A stretch of DNA of 64,000 bases from Candidatus Fermentibacterota bacterium (GTDB taxonomy: Bacteria > Fermentibacterota > Fermentibacteria > Fermentibacterales > JCC-6): positions 62,001 through 126,000 of the forward strand of contig WJMA01000015.1 in the NCBI GenBank assembly GCA_014728175.1. The letters run 5' to 3'. Of this stretch, positions 41,763 to 51,004 are shown piece by piece. Made by a program: the position numbers and the translations under genes. How positions within the stretch are numbered: position 1 is the first letter of the stretch; every line of letters starts with the position of its first letter. The notes under the pieces were generated by a model. The model ran no database searches and was not told the DNA's origin. It saw nothing but the letters and a program-made list of their open reading frames with translations.

Positions 41763-41771
41763 GAGGGCCGG

Positions 41772-41960
41772 TCAGGCCTTTCTTACCCTGCCCGCTCTTA
41801 TGCAGGCCGTGCAGACCTTGATTCTCTTTACTTTGCCGTCCACTATGGCCCGTATCTTATGCAGGTTGGGCTTCCAGGTACGCTTGGAGCGCTTGTCGGA
41901 GTGGCTGACGTGATGCCCCGAGACCGTACCCTTGCCGCATATCTCGCATTTGCGTGACAT
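41772..41960 (-). CDS. rpmB: 50S ribosomal protein L28
   Basis: A 62-residue L28 starting MSRKCEICGKGTVSGHHVSH, with a second CxxC pair in KVCTACIRAG; this is the zinc-binding form of L28. The basic core KRSKRTWKPNLHK matches the family. SD AAAGGA precedes the ATG. It is transcribed away from ssrA, alone, on the minus strand. Confidence 0.95.
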   Translation of the reverse strand: MSRKCEICGKGTVSGHHVSHSDKRSKRTWKPNLHKIRAIVDGKVKRIKVCTACIRAGRVRKA

Positions 41961-42079
41961 GGAGTGATTCCTTTCGATCCCTGACCAACGCTATTGGAGG
42001 GACGAATAAATAAGACCTCGAAGTTCCTCTGGCAAGGCTGGCTATCCTCCAGCAGGGAACTGCCAACCGTTCTCGGTGG

Positions 42080-42107
42080 TTGACACTGGTGAGGAACCTG
42101 TGATAAT
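42080..42107 (+). promoter_or_regulatory. Promoter of ssrA
   Basis: TTGACA (42080-42085), a 16-bp spacer and GATAAT (42102-42107) sit just ahead of the mature tmRNA 5' end at 42125. Confidence 0.75.
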
Positions 42108-42124
42108 TCTCATTGGGCACTCGT

Positions 42125-42476
42125 GGGGGCGACAGGTCTCGACGGGCTCGGAAGTGGTTCCGCGGTTGCATGCCGAGGTCCGCAGCCTCGTAAAACATGC
42201 GGAACACACAACTGCCGCGTAATACGGCAACCGCCGCTCCCTAGAATCGGAGCGGCCGCTCTCCTCGGCCCGGCCTTCCGGTCGGGGGTAGAGCGTCAGA
42301 AGGAAGGCTGGTCGGAAAGCCCAGCTGTCAGGTGTACCGGCGAGATTTAAAGGCAGCTACTCCGGGCACGGCCGGTCGGAGTCAAAGCCTGGAGGAAATG
42401 CAGCTCCGACCTAAGCATGTAGGAGCTGCGGAGTCCCCGAGTCCGGACGCGGGTTCGATTCCCGCCGCCTCCACCA
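42125..42476 (+). ncRNA. ssrA: Transfer-messenger RNA (tmRNA)
   Basis: The 5' GGGGGCGACAGGTCTCGACG and the 3' GGTTCGATTCCCGCCGCC-TCC-ACCA form the tRNA-like half: acceptor GGGGGC pairs with GCCTCC (one G-T), and the T-arm is intact with encoded CCA. About 350 nt long. Between them lie the tag region and pseudoknot-like GC hairpins (for example CCGCTCC with GGAGCGG). With SmpB it rescues stalled ribosomes and tags the product for degradation. The tag is unclear: GCG GAA CAC ACA ACT GCC GCG TAA would give AEHTTAA, short but ending in Ala-Ala; another frame ends at TAG in the next hairpin loop. Confidence 0.92.
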
Positions 42477-42526
42477 GCTTCCCTGACACTCGAATATCGT
42501 GGAAGCGGGTTGAAGTGGTGTGCCAG

Positions 42527-42991
42527 TTGCGGCTTTTGAGCTTCATCAGCCATGAGAGGATCAAGATCCTCCAGTGCGGGACCAAGCGAGAGGCTCTGAT
42601 GGAGATGATAAAGCTGCTACAGAGCACGGGTGCCGTATCCGAGGAAGACGGATTGTCCCACCTTATCTTCCAGCGCGAGGCCAGCATTAGCACGGGCCTA
42701 GAGCTGGGTATAGCCGTACCCCACACCAGAATAGAAGGCATGGCCAAGCCCGTGGTGGCCGTAGGCACAGCACCCCACGGCATTCCCGACTACGAGACCA
42801 TAGACGGCTCTGAGGTCACCATTCTGGTCATGATAGTTACCGGCACCGGCAATCCCGCCGTATACAGTACGCTGCTGGCTCAGGCCGTCGAGATACTCAG
42901 GATCGACGAGGCCAGGGAAGAGCTCATGGCCGCTTCCACCCCCGCCGAGATCTACGGAATTCTGGCCGCCCGGGCCGGTGACAAGAGCTGA
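42527..42991 (+). CDS. PTS EIIA domain protein (PtsN-like)
   Basis: About 154 residues, one PTS EIIA type-2 (fructose/nitrogen) domain. The phosphoacceptor histidine is H66 in LGIAVPHTRIEG, and the opening FISHERIKILQCGTKREALMEM is the usual PtsN-like first helix. The start codon is uncertain: in-frame GTG at 42515/42518 or TTG at 42527/42536, all without a good SD; none can precede the tmRNA end at 42476. Role by family: phosphorelay regulator or part of a PTS; no partner PTS genes are in view. It overlaps trmO by 14 nt. Confidence 0.8.
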   Translation: MRLLSFISHERIKILQCGTKREALMEMIKLLQSTGAVSEEDGLSHLIFQREASISTGLELGIAVPHTRIEGMAKPVVAVGTAPHGIPDYETIDGSEVTILVMIVTGTGNPAVYSTLLAQAVEILRIDEAREELMAASTPAEIYGILAARAGDKS

Positions 42992-43469
42992 GCGTACCGC
43001 GTTGAGGATAGTTTTCGAACCCATAGGAGCCGTTCACACTCCCTACAGCGAAAAGGCTCCGCGCCAGCCGATGGAGGACGACGAAAGCGGCGAGTTCCTG
43101 ATAGAGTTGTTTCCCCTCTACAGGGGGGCCTTGCGGCTGATCGACCGGTTCAGGTACGTATACGTGCTCTTCTACATGGACAGGACCGGCTACAGGGGCA
43201 ACGCGGCCCACCCCCCCGGCCTGAAAGGCGGGTCGGTCGGCCTTTTTGCCAGCCGCTCCCCCCACCGACCCAACGCCATAGGCCTGGACGTGGCCAGGAT
43301 AATCGAGGTGGTGGACGACCTTCGCCTTCGAACCTCCGGTCTCAGCGCTCTGGACGGTTCGCCCCTGCTGGACCTCAAACCCTACACTCCCGGGGACGTA
43401 AAGCCCGACGCCAACCCGGGCTGGATCTCCGGCTACGACGAAACCTCCGGTCAGTCCAACCAAGAGTGA
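42978..43469 (+). CDS. tRNA (N6-threonylcarbamoyladenosine37-N6)-methyltransferase TrmO-like
   Basis: A 163-residue member of the TsaA/TrmO (UPF0066) family: FEPIGAVHTPYSEKAPRQP at the N-terminus, the SAM-binding SRSPHRPNAIGLDVARI (about 93-109) and DGSPLLDLKPY (about 127-137). Family knowledge: TrmO methylates t6A37 in certain tRNAs using SAM, with an unusual beta-barrel fold. The GTG start at 42978 overlaps the PTS gene; TTG 43002 is an alternative. The C-terminal extension found in E. coli TrmO is missing, as in many bacterial and archaeal homologues. Confidence 0.82.
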   Translation: MTRAERTALRIVFEPIGAVHTPYSEKAPRQPMEDDESGEFLIELFPLYRGALRLIDRFRYVYVLFYMDRTGYRGNAAHPPGLKGGSVGLFASRSPHRPNAIGLDVARIIEVVDDLRLRTSGLSALDGSPLLDLKPYTPGDVKPDANPGWISGYDETSGQSNQE

Positions 43470-43476
43470 TCCCGGC

Positions 43477-44847
43477 TCACCAAGCGGAGCGAGCTTGGCT
43501 TCCGAGTGGCGGGTTTTTTGAGTTTTTTGAAAAACGTCCCAGGGTGATGAGGAGCGCGGAGACCAGAAGGCCGTAAAGGACGGCCTGTTGGGCTCCGACG
43601 AGTTTGGCCGCCACTGCGGTGGCTCCCCCGCCCAGGAGCGAGGAGACCGCCCACGGCCCCTGGACCCTTCGCTTGTTGCACAGCCCGGCCAGAACCGGAA
43701 GGGGAGCTCCGGCGGCGAACACGGTGTAGGCCCACTTCAGAAGCTCTACTATGCCCGTGGAAAGCATGGCCAGGACGAGGCCGGCGGCCCCCAGCGCCCC
43801 TGCAGTCAGGCTGAAACGGATGCGGTGGGACAGCCGATTTTTTCCGCTTGGAAGCAAATCTACATCTACTATGGTGGTCCCCGTGAGCAGCACGCTGTCC
43901 GCCGAGGACATCATCGCCGCCAGAAAGGCCAAAAAGGCAAGGGAAGCCAGCCAGGGGGACATGACCACCTCGATTACGTCCGCCAGAAGACCGTCCCCGC
44001 CGGATTCCGGGAACAGGACTCTTCCTCCCAGTGCGATCACCGCCACCAGCGCCGCGGAGAATATCTTGACCGCCCCCGCGGCCACGGTTCCCCTCCTGGC
44101 CGTGGAGACGTCCCGGGCCGAGAGGATCTTGCCATACACGTCTCCGCCCACCAGGCCGGGCAGGCCGATCATGGCCAGCAGACCGAACACGGCCGGCAGG
44201 TCGAGACCAGAGCCGGTGGGAAAGGCAAGGGATCCATCCGGCAGACCCGCCAGCCAGTCGGTACGCCGCAATACGGCCAGGGCGGGAAGTATCAGCCCGG
44301 CGCCCAGAACCAGAAGCAGCTGCAGCAGGTCGGTCCAGGCGACCGCGGTCTGGCCGCCCATAAGGGTATAGCAAAGGAAGATCAGGGCGGTTATCACCAT
44401 GCAGACCGACTCGGGAAGAGAGGTTATCCCCCGCAGAAACGGCGCCGCCGCTCTCAGCAGCAGGGCGAACCAGGCCACCTCCGCCATCGCTACCAGGACG
44501 GCCACAGACAGCCTGAAACCGCCTCCGTATAGCCTGCCGCCGATCTGGGGGAGGGAGAGGCAGCCGGTGGCCCTGATCTTCCGGGCCAGCAGAAAGCCGC
44601 CGGTGATCAGGGCCAGACCCAGGGGGAGGTCCAGCCATACCCCGGACAGTCCGTGGCTGTGTACGAAGCTGGCCAGGGCGACGGTCGCGCTGCCCCCGAT
44701 CGCGGTGGCCGAGAGGCTCACCGCGACTATGGGTGAGGAAAGTTTCCTTCCGGCCAGATAGGTCTGCTCCCGGCTGCGTACCGAGCCTCGGAAGAGGAAT
44801 CCAATGCCGATCAGAACGGCGGCGTAGACGGCGAAGATGGCTGCCAA
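43477..44847 (-). CDS. Sodium/solute symporter (SSS family)
   Basis: A 456-residue protein with about 12-13 membrane helices. It shows SSS features: QTYLAGRKLSSPIVAVSLSATAIGGSAT (helix 2 region, sodium-site residues), GGQTAVAWTDLLQLLLVLGAGL (about 160-181) and AAMMSSADSVLLTGTTIV (about 297-314). The substrate is not predictable. It converges on trmO with only 7 nt between stops and lies 81 nt downstream of PFOR, possibly in the same transcript. Confidence 0.9.
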   Translation of the reverse strand: MAAIFAVYAAVLIGIGFLFRGSVRSREQTYLAGRKLSSPIVAVSLSATAIGGSATVALASFVHSHGLSGVWLDLPLGLALITGGFLLARKIRATGCLSLPQIGGRLYGGGFRLSVAVLVAMAEVAWFALLLRAAAPFLRGITSLPESVCMVITALIFLCYTLMGGQTAVAWTDLLQLLLVLGAGLILPALAVLRRTDWLAGLPDGSLAFPTGSGLDLPAVFGLLAMIGLPGLVGGDVYGKILSARDVSTARRGTVAAGAVKIFSAALVAVIALGGRVLFPESGGDGLLADVIEVVMSPWLASLAFLAFLAAMMSSADSVLLTGTTIVDVDLLPSGKNRLSHRIRFSLTAGALGAAGLVLAMLSTGIVELLKWAYTVFAAGAPLPVLAGLCNKRRVQGPWAVSSLLGGGATAVAAKLVGAQQAVLYGLLVSALLITLGRFSKNSKNPPLGSQARSAW

Positions 44848-44928
44848 CGGGGCCTTTCCTTTTGGTTCGGAAAACCGGCTACCTAAAGGGAGGCGGTTTG
44901 CACCGCCCCCCTTCGGTTCTGCCTTGGA

Positions 44929-47900
44929 CTAGTCTACGGTCCAGTCCATCTCGGCCATCTGCTGGTACAGCTTGAACCGCCTGGAAACCTCCTCCTGGGC
45001 CCGTGCCAGGAGTTCCTTGGCCCGCTCGGGTTTGCTGAGGGTAAGGGTCTTGAAGCGGTTCTCTTTGTAGGCGTACTCCTCGAAGGGAATCGAGGGAGCC
45101 TTGCTGTCCAGCTGCAGGGGATTCTCACCCTGCTCTATCCTGCGCGGATCGAACCTTATGAGGGGCCAGTAACCGGACTTGACCGCCCGCTTCTGCTCGT
45201 CGTGGCCCCTGGTCATGTCGATTCCGTGGGCTATGCAGTGCGAGTAGGCGATAACCAGGCTGGCGCCGGGGTAGCTCTCCGCCTCCACGAACGCCTTGAC
45301 TGCCTGGTTGAAGTTGGCGCCTATGGCCACCCGGGCCACGTATATGTTGCCGTAGGTCATGGCCAGCATGGCCAGATCCTTCTTGGGTGCCGGCTTGCCC
45401 GAGGCGGCGAACTTGGCCACCGCTCCCAGCGGGGTGGCCTTGGAGCACTGGCCGCCGGTGTTGGAATAGACCTCGGTATCCAGCACCAGGGCGTTGACGT
45501 CCCTTCCCTGAGCCAGCACGTGGTCCAGGCCGCCGTAACCTATGTCGTAGGCCCAGCCGTCGCCTCCGAAGATCCACACGCTGCGCTTCACGAAGTAGTC
45601 GGCCACGCTCTCCAGATGTCTGGCCTCCGGCTGGTCTATTCCCTTCAGCTTCTTCATCAGCCGGGCCACATTCTTTCTCTGCTCGGCGACCTCTGCCTCG
45701 GTGTTCTGGCTGTTCGAGAGCAGGGCGTCGACCAGGTCCTTGCCCACCTGATCGGCCAGCTTGTGCAGAAGCTCCACCGCGTACTCGGTGTGCTTGTCCG
45801 CGGTCAGCCGGAAGCCGTAGCCGAACTCCGCAGCATCCTCGAACAGGCTGTTGTTCCAGGCCGGGCCCCTGCCCTCGGCGTTGGTGCAGTAGGGGGTTGT
45901 GGGCAGGTTGCCGCCGTATATGGAGCTGCAGCCGGTGGCGTTTGCTATCACCGCCCGGTCCCCGAACAGCTGGCTGACCAGCTTTACGTAAGGGGTCTCA
46001 CCGCAGCCGGCGCAGGCCCCGGAGAACTCGAACAGCGGCTTCATCAACTGTGAGTCCTTCACCCGGGAGGGCTTGAGGTCCGTCCGGTCGTAGTCCGGAA
46101 GGGTAAGGAAGAACTCGAAGTTCTCCCGTTCCCTCTCCCGAAGCGGAGGCTGGTACTCCATGTTTATGGCCTTTTTGCCTTCCTCCTCCTTGTTCTTGGC
46201 CGGGCAGGAGTGGAAGCAGGTCCTGCAGCCCGTGCAGTCCTCGGGGGCCACCTGGACCGAGAACTTCATTCCCTCGAACTGGGGCCCTTTGGCGTCGATG
46301 CTCTGGAAACTTTCCGGCGCGTCCTCCAGGCATTCCGGGTCGTAGATCTTCATCCGGATCGCCGCATGGGGGCAGACCAGAGCACAGATGCCGCACTGGA
46401 TGCATACCTCTGGGTCCCAGACCGGGATCTCCTGGGCCACGTTCCGCTTCTCCCATTTGGTGGTTCCCAGGGGGAAGGAGCCGTCGGCCGGCATGTCGGA
46501 GACCGGTACGTCGTCGCCCTCCCGCCTTATAATCTTGGCGGTCAACTTTTTAACGAACTCAGGAGCCTCGTCTGGTACGGTGGAAGGCATGGAGAAGTCG
46601 CTGGTGATCTCCTTGGGGTACTCCACCTTGTGCAGGTTGGCCAGAGCCATGTCCACGGCGTTGAAGTTCTTCTGAACTACGTCCTCGCCCTTGCTGCCGT
46701 ACGTCTTGCGTATCGCGCCCTTGATCTTCTCAATGGCCTCGTCCTTGGGCAGTATCCCCGAGATAGCGAAGAAGCAGGTCTGCATTATGGTGTTGATGCG
46801 TACGCCCATCTCGGCCTCTTTGGCCACCGCGTAGGCGTCTATCACGTAGAAGTCGATGTTCTTGTCCACCATTACCTGCTGCGCCTCCCGCGGAAGGCTG
46901 TCGTAGGCGTCGTCGGGCCCGTAGGGAGTGTTGAGCAGGAAGGTGCTGCCTTCCTTGGCGTAGCTCTGGAGGATGTTGTACTTCTCCATGAAGATGTTCT
47001 GGTGCACGCCTATGAAGTCGGCGTCGGATACCAGACAGGTGAGCTTGATCGGATCGGGGCCGAACCTCAGGTGGCTGACCGTTACCGCGCCGGCCTTCTT
47101 GGAGTCGTACTGGAAGTAGCCCTGAGCGTAGTTGTCGGTCTCCTCACCGATTATCTTGATGCTGTTCTTGTTCGCGCCCACCGTTCCGTCCGACCCCAGA
47201 CCGAAGAACACCGCCTGGTGGATACCCGGGTTCTCCAGACAGAAGTCGCGGTCGTAGGGAAGCGAGGTGTTGGTTACGTCCTCCTCTATGCCTACGGTGA
47301 AGTGCTTCTTGGGAACCTCCCGGGCCATGTTGTCCAGCACGCCCTTGACCATGCCCGGGGTGTACTCCTTGCTGGACAGACCGTAGCGGCCGCCGACGAC
47401 CTTTATGTCGCGGCCGGTCTCCACGAAGGCGTCGACTGTGTCCAGGTACAAGGGCTCCCCGGGGCTGCCCACCTCCTTGGTCCGGTCCAGCGCGGCCACC
47501 ACGGCCACGTTCTCCGGAAAGGCCTGGGAGAAGGCCTCCATGTCGAAGGGCCTGTACAACCTGACCTTGACCAGGCCGACCTTCTCGCCCTGCTCGGCCA
47601 GAGTCTCCACGGTGGTGTGGGCCACCTCGGCTCCGGAGGCCATCTGTACGATGACCCTCTCCGGCTCGGGGTGCCCGACGTAGTCGAACAGGTGGTACTT
47701 CCTTCCGGTGAGCTCACCGAACAGGTCCATCCTCTCCTGAACTATCTCCGGGGCAGCTACGTAATAGGGATTCACGGTCTCCCGGCCCTGGAAGTAGACG
47801 TCCGGGTTCTGGCTGGTCCCCCTGACTACGGGGCAGTTGGGGTTGAGGCCGCGGTCCCGGGCGGCGAGAACGGCCTCGTCGTCTATCATCTGCCGCAGCA

Positions 47901-48468
47901 CATCCTCCTCCACCAGCTCTATTTTCTGGATCTCGTGGCTGCTGCGAAAGCCGTCGAAGAAGTGCACGAAGGGCAGCCTGGTCTTGACGGCGGAGGCGTG
48001 GGCGATCACGGCCATGTCCATTACCTCCTGAATGGAGCTGCTGGGCAGCAGCGCGAAGCCGGTGTTCCTTACCGCCATCACGTCACTGTGGTCGCCGAAG
48101 ATGGAGAGCGCCTGGCAGGCCAGGCTTCGGGCCGATACGTGGAACACGCCGGGGGTGAGCTCGGCCGCTATCTTGTACATCGATGGTATCATCAGCATAA
48201 GGCCCTGCGATGCGGTGAAGGTGGTGGTCAGGGCGCCGGTCTGAAGAGCTCCGTGGACCGACGCTGAGGCTCCGCCCTCGCTCTGCATCTCCTGCACCAA
48301 TGGTATAGTGCCCCAGATGTTGGTCTTGCCCTCCGAGGACCACTGGTCTGCATGCTCGCCCATGGGGCTGGATGGCGTTATGGGATAGATGGCGATTACC
48401 TCGCTCAGCTTGTGGGCCATGCGGGCCGCCGCTTCGTTTCCGTCGATGGTTATCATCTTCTTGGCCAT
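44929..48468 (-). CDS. nifJ: Pyruvate:ferredoxin (flavodoxin) oxidoreductase
   Basis: A 1179-residue single-chain PFOR, the standard length. Domain order: N-terminal pyrimidine domain (IDGNEAAARMAHKLSEVIAI, YPITPSSPMGE), the transketolase-like and gamma domains, two [4Fe-4S] motifs (CIQCGICALVCPHAAIR and CTGCRTCFHSCPAK, about residues 690-760), and the TPP domain with GDGWAYDIGYGGLDHVLAQG and DTEVYSNTGGQCSKATPLG. It decarboxylates pyruvate to acetyl-CoA, reducing ferredoxin, the electron donor for Rnf. The gene is oxygen-sensitive metabolism in character and supports an anaerobic host. Confidence 0.97.
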   Translation of the reverse strand: MAKKMITIDGNEAAARMAHKLSEVIAIYPITPSSPMGEHADQWSSEGKTNIWGTIPLVQEMQSEGGASASVHGALQTGALTTTFTASQGLMLMIPSMYKIAAELTPGVFHVSARSLACQALSIFGDHSDVMAVRNTGFALLPSSSIQEVMDMAVIAHASAVKTRLPFVHFFDGFRSSHEIQKIELVEEDVLRQMIDDEAVLAARDRGLNPNCPVVRGTSQNPDVYFQGRETVNPYYVAAPEIVQERMDLFGELTGRKYHLFDYVGHPEPERVIVQMASGAEVAHTTVETLAEQGEKVGLVKVRLYRPFDMEAFSQAFPENVAVVAALDRTKEVGSPGEPLYLDTVDAFVETGRDIKVVGGRYGLSSKEYTPGMVKGVLDNMAREVPKKHFTVGIEEDVTNTSLPYDRDFCLENPGIHQAVFFGLGSDGTVGANKNSIKIIGEETDNYAQGYFQYDSKKAGAVTVSHLRFGPDPIKLTCLVSDADFIGVHQNIFMEKYNILQSYAKEGSTFLLNTPYGPDDAYDSLPREAQQVMVDKNIDFYVIDAYAVAKEAEMGVRINTIMQTCFFAISGILPKDEAIEKIKGAIRKTYGSKGEDVVQKNFNAVDMALANLHKVEYPKEITSDFSMPSTVPDEAPEFVKKLTAKIIRREGDDVPVSDMPADGSFPLGTTKWEKRNVAQEIPVWDPEVCIQCGICALVCPHAAIRMKIYDPECLEDAPESFQSIDAKGPQFEGMKFSVQVAPEDCTGCRTCFHSCPAKNKEEEGKKAINMEYQPPLRERERENFEFFLTLPDYDRTDLKPSRVKDSQLMKPLFEFSGACAGCGETPYVKLVSQLFGDRAVIANATGCSSIYGGNLPTTPYCTNAEGRGPAWNNSLFEDAAEFGYGFRLTADKHTEYAVELLHKLADQVGKDLVDALLSNSQNTEAEVAEQRKNVARLMKKLKGIDQPEARHLESVADYFVKRSVWIFGGDGWAYDIGYGGLDHVLAQGRDVNALVLDTEVYSNTGGQCSKATPLGAVAKFAASGKPAPKKDLAMLAMTYGNIYVARVAIGANFNQAVKAFVEAESYPGASLVIAYSHCIAHGIDMTRGHDEQKRAVKSGYWPLIRFDPRRIEQGENPLQLDSKAPSIPFEEYAYKENRFKTLTLSKPERAKELLARAQEEVSRRFKLYQQMAEMDWTVD

Positions 48469-48544
48469 GTGTTTCGCTCCGTCTCCTTCTCGATGTGCGA
48501 TCTACGGTCGCGAAAGGCCCGGCCGGTCTTTCGGAGACCTGTCT

Positions 48545-49930
48545 TTACACCATTCTCCCCAGCGTTCTGGGGAAGGGGATCACGTCCCTAATGTTGTCGA
48601 TACCTGTGAGGTACATCAGCAATCGCTCGAACCCCAGACCGAAGCCCGAGTGGGGTGCGGTTCCCCAGCGTCGGGTCTCAACGTACCAACGGTAGTCCTC
48701 TCGGTCAATTCCCATACTCTCGATTCGCTCCTGCAGGAGGTCCAGTCTTTCCTCGCGTTGGCTGCCGCCCACGATCTCCCCCACCTCGGGAAACAGAAGA
48801 TCCGTGCAAGCGGCGGTTTTCCCATCGTCGTTCAACCTCATGTAGAACGGTTTGGCCTGGGCGGGGTAATCCGTAACGAATACCGGGCCGCCGTAGACCT
48901 CCCCGGCCAGGTAGCGCTCGTGCTCCGAGGAGAAACCGCCGCCCCACCGGGGTCGGGTCTCGAAGCGGTTGGAGGCCTCCGTAAGCCTCTCCACGGCCTC
49001 GGTGTAACTTGCCCGGACGAAGGGCTCCTCGGTGAGCATCCTGTACCTATCCCGGACGTCAGCGTCCACCCGCTCGTCCAGGAAGGCAATCTCGTCCCGG
49101 CAGCGATCCAGCATGTAAGAGGCAATAAAGCCAATGAACTGCTCGATGAGCTCCATGCTGTCAGAAAGATCGTAGAAGGCCATCTCCGGCTCTATCATCC
49201 AGAACTCCGAGGCGTGCCACCGGGTGTCGGAGGGATCCGCCCTGAACGTGGGCCCGAAGGTGTATACCTTTCCCAGGGCCAGGGCCAGGGGCTCGGTCTC
49301 CAGCTGGACGCTGACCGACAGGAAGGCCTTTCGCCGGAAGTAGTCCTGCTCGTAGTCCACCTCTCCGTCACGTTTCGGGACCGCATCTAGCGGCAGGGAG
49401 GTCACCTGGAAGGTCTCGCCGGCTCCCTCGGCGTCGCTGGCGGTTATAAGGGGAGGATGAACGTAGAAGAATCCCCTCTCATCGAAGAACCTGTGTATGG
49501 CAATGCTCAGATGATGCCTCATCCTGAAGACCGCCCCGAAGATGCCCGAGCGAAGGCGAAGGTGGGGGATGGTCCTCAGGAACTCCATGGTGTGCTTCTT
49601 CTTCTGCAGCGGGTAATCTTCCGGAGCCGGCCCGATTATTTCCAACTCCTCGGCATGGACCTCCCGAGGCTGCTCCCGCCCCGGGGATTCCACCACGGTT
49701 CCGCAGACCCGCACCGCGGCGCCGGTGGCCAATCCCTTGAGCGAGTCGTCGTCGAAGCTCTTTCTGTTCAGGACCACCTGCAGGTTCTCCTGGCAGGAGC
49801 CGTCGCTGATCGAGGCGAAGGCGACGTTCTTGCCCATCCTGGCCGTCCTCACCCATCCGTAGACGGTTACGTCGCTTCCGATCCCGCTTTCGTTGAGAAC
49901 GTCGCGAATGTCGTCGTGGGGTATCATCAC
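48545..49930 (-). CDS. asnS: Asparaginyl-tRNA synthetase
   Basis: A 461-residue class IIb synthetase. The N-terminal OB-fold anticodon domain (VTVYGWVRTARMGKNVAFASISDGS) is followed by motif 1, motif 2 (FRADPSDTRWHASEFWMIEPE, about 223-243) and motif 3 (GFGLGFERLLMYLTG). ITASDAEGAGETFQV is typical of AsnRS rather than AspRS. It charges tRNA-Asn. It lies 52 nt downstream of a TIGR01212 radical SAM gene and 76 nt upstream of PFOR, all on the minus strand. Confidence 0.95.
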   Translation of the reverse strand: MMIPHDDIRDVLNESGIGSDVTVYGWVRTARMGKNVAFASISDGSCQENLQVVLNRKSFDDDSLKGLATGAAVRVCGTVVESPGREQPREVHAEELEIIGPAPEDYPLQKKKHTMEFLRTIPHLRLRSGIFGAVFRMRHHLSIAIHRFFDERGFFYVHPPLITASDAEGAGETFQVTSLPLDAVPKRDGEVDYEQDYFRRKAFLSVSVQLETEPLALALGKVYTFGPTFRADPSDTRWHASEFWMIEPEMAFYDLSDSMELIEQFIGFIASYMLDRCRDEIAFLDERVDADVRDRYRMLTEEPFVRASYTEAVERLTEASNRFETRPRWGGGFSSEHERYLAGEVYGGPVFVTDYPAQAKPFYMRLNDDGKTAACTDLLFPEVGEIVGGSQREERLDLLQERIESMGIDREDYRWYVETRRWGTAPHSGFGLGFERLLMYLTGIDNIRDVIPFPRTLGRMV

Positions 49931-49982
49931 GAGCCTCCCGGCTTGGTATGGGTTGGAACCTATGAATCTAAGAAAAGCCGGC

Positions 49983-50963
49983 CTATCTGACCAGAGAACC
50001 GCCGGGGGTGAGATCGGACCGTAAGATGGCCCGCAGCTCCTCTATGCTGTATCCCAGAAGCCGGCCCTGCCAGGTGTCCCTCTCTTCCAGGACGCTTCTT
50101 ATCCTGCCCAGGGCCAGTTGCTTGTGAAGCGACCAGTCGGGGGCCAGAGTCATCTCCGGGGGGGCCTCTCCGGTCAGCCTCTCCACTATCACGTCCGGCT
50201 CCAGCCTCTCCAGGAACTCGGCCACCAGTGCGGCGTAGTGCTCCAGGCTGATCATCTCGAACAGGCCTTCCCGGTAATGCCTGGCCAGGGGGGTGCCCTC
50301 CACTACGTGCAGATTGTGGATCTTCACCCCGTCGGTGCGGGTCTTGTTCAAAAGCTCGGCCGTGGCCCAGACGTCGTCCTCGCTTTCCCCTGGGTATCCC
50401 AGTATCACGTGCGCCGACGTCAGGACCGGAAGCTCTCCCAGCGTCTTGAGCGCTTCCTCCGCCTCCGCCGCGGTGTGCCCGCGGTTCATGCTGCGCAGGA
50501 TTCCGTCGCTGGCGCTCTGCACGCCCACCTCCACCCACAGCATCGTTTTCTGCCCAAGCCGCCCGAACAGCGAAAGGATCTCCGAAGGAAGGCAGTCCGG
50601 ACGGGTGCACAGCGCCAACCCCACCACTCCCGGATACTCCAATGCCTCCTCACATATCTTCTCCAACTCGTCCACCCGCCCGTGCGTGGTGGTCTGATCC
50701 TGCAGGTAGGCTATGTACCGGTGGGCCTTGAAGCGCTCCGACACGTACTCGGTGCCCTTCCGCAGCTGCTCGGTGACCGAGTCGCTGCTGTCGTAGCTTT
50801 TGGGCAGGCTGCTGCGGGGGTTGCAGAAGACGCAGCCGGCGGTGTCGATCGAGCCGTCGCGGTTGGGGCAACCGAAGCCGCCGCATACGCCGACCTTGTG
50901 TACGCGGTGGCCGAACCGCTTTCTCAAGAAGCCGTTGAGGTTGCGGTAGCGGGCAACCTCCAT
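49983..50963 (-). CDS. TIGR01212/YhcC-like radical SAM protein
   Basis: A 326-residue radical SAM protein. I start at ATG 50963 (AAGGGG 6 nt upstream), which yields MEVARYRNLNGFLRKRFG, the conserved N-terminus of the family. Cysteines 32, 44 and 47 in GFGCPNRDGSIDTAGCVFCN form the [4Fe-4S] motif of TIGR01212, and VVEGTPLARHYREG occurs in the C-terminal half. Family function is not established. It is divergent from the N-acetyltransferase gene, with about 40 bp between starts. Confidence 0.85.
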   Translation of the reverse strand: MEVARYRNLNGFLRKRFGHRVHKVGVCGGFGCPNRDGSIDTAGCVFCNPRSSLPKSYDSSDSVTEQLRKGTEYVSERFKAHRYIAYLQDQTTTHGRVDELEKICEEALEYPGVVGLALCTRPDCLPSEILSLFGRLGQKTMLWVEVGVQSASDGILRSMNRGHTAAEAEEALKTLGELPVLTSAHVILGYPGESEDDVWATAELLNKTRTDGVKIHNLHVVEGTPLARHYREGLFEMISLEHYAALVAEFLERLEPDVIVERLTGEAPPEMTLAPDWSLHKQLALGRIRSVLEERDTWQGRLLGYSIEELRAILRSDLTPGGSLVR

Positions 50964-51004
50964 TAGAATCCCCTTCCACCATCGTTTACGGAGGTGATCG
51001 CGCG

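Noticed and set aside
43484-43524. A rho-independent terminator for trmO (CCAAGC/GCTTGG hairpin and nearby T-run)
   Set aside because: The hairpin and T6 are separated by more than 5 nt of unpaired GC-rich sequence and lie inside the 3' coding end of the convergent symporter gene.
43451-44638. A 395-codon frame overlapping the symporter on the same strand
   Set aside because: It is a shifted frame of the symporter gene, rich in Arg, Gly and Pro, without hydrophobic helices.
46210-48267. A 685-codon open frame antisense to the PFOR gene
   Set aside because: It mirrors the codon pattern of PFOR on the other strand, a common artefact in GC-rich DNA; its translation is low in complexity and PFOR is intact throughout.
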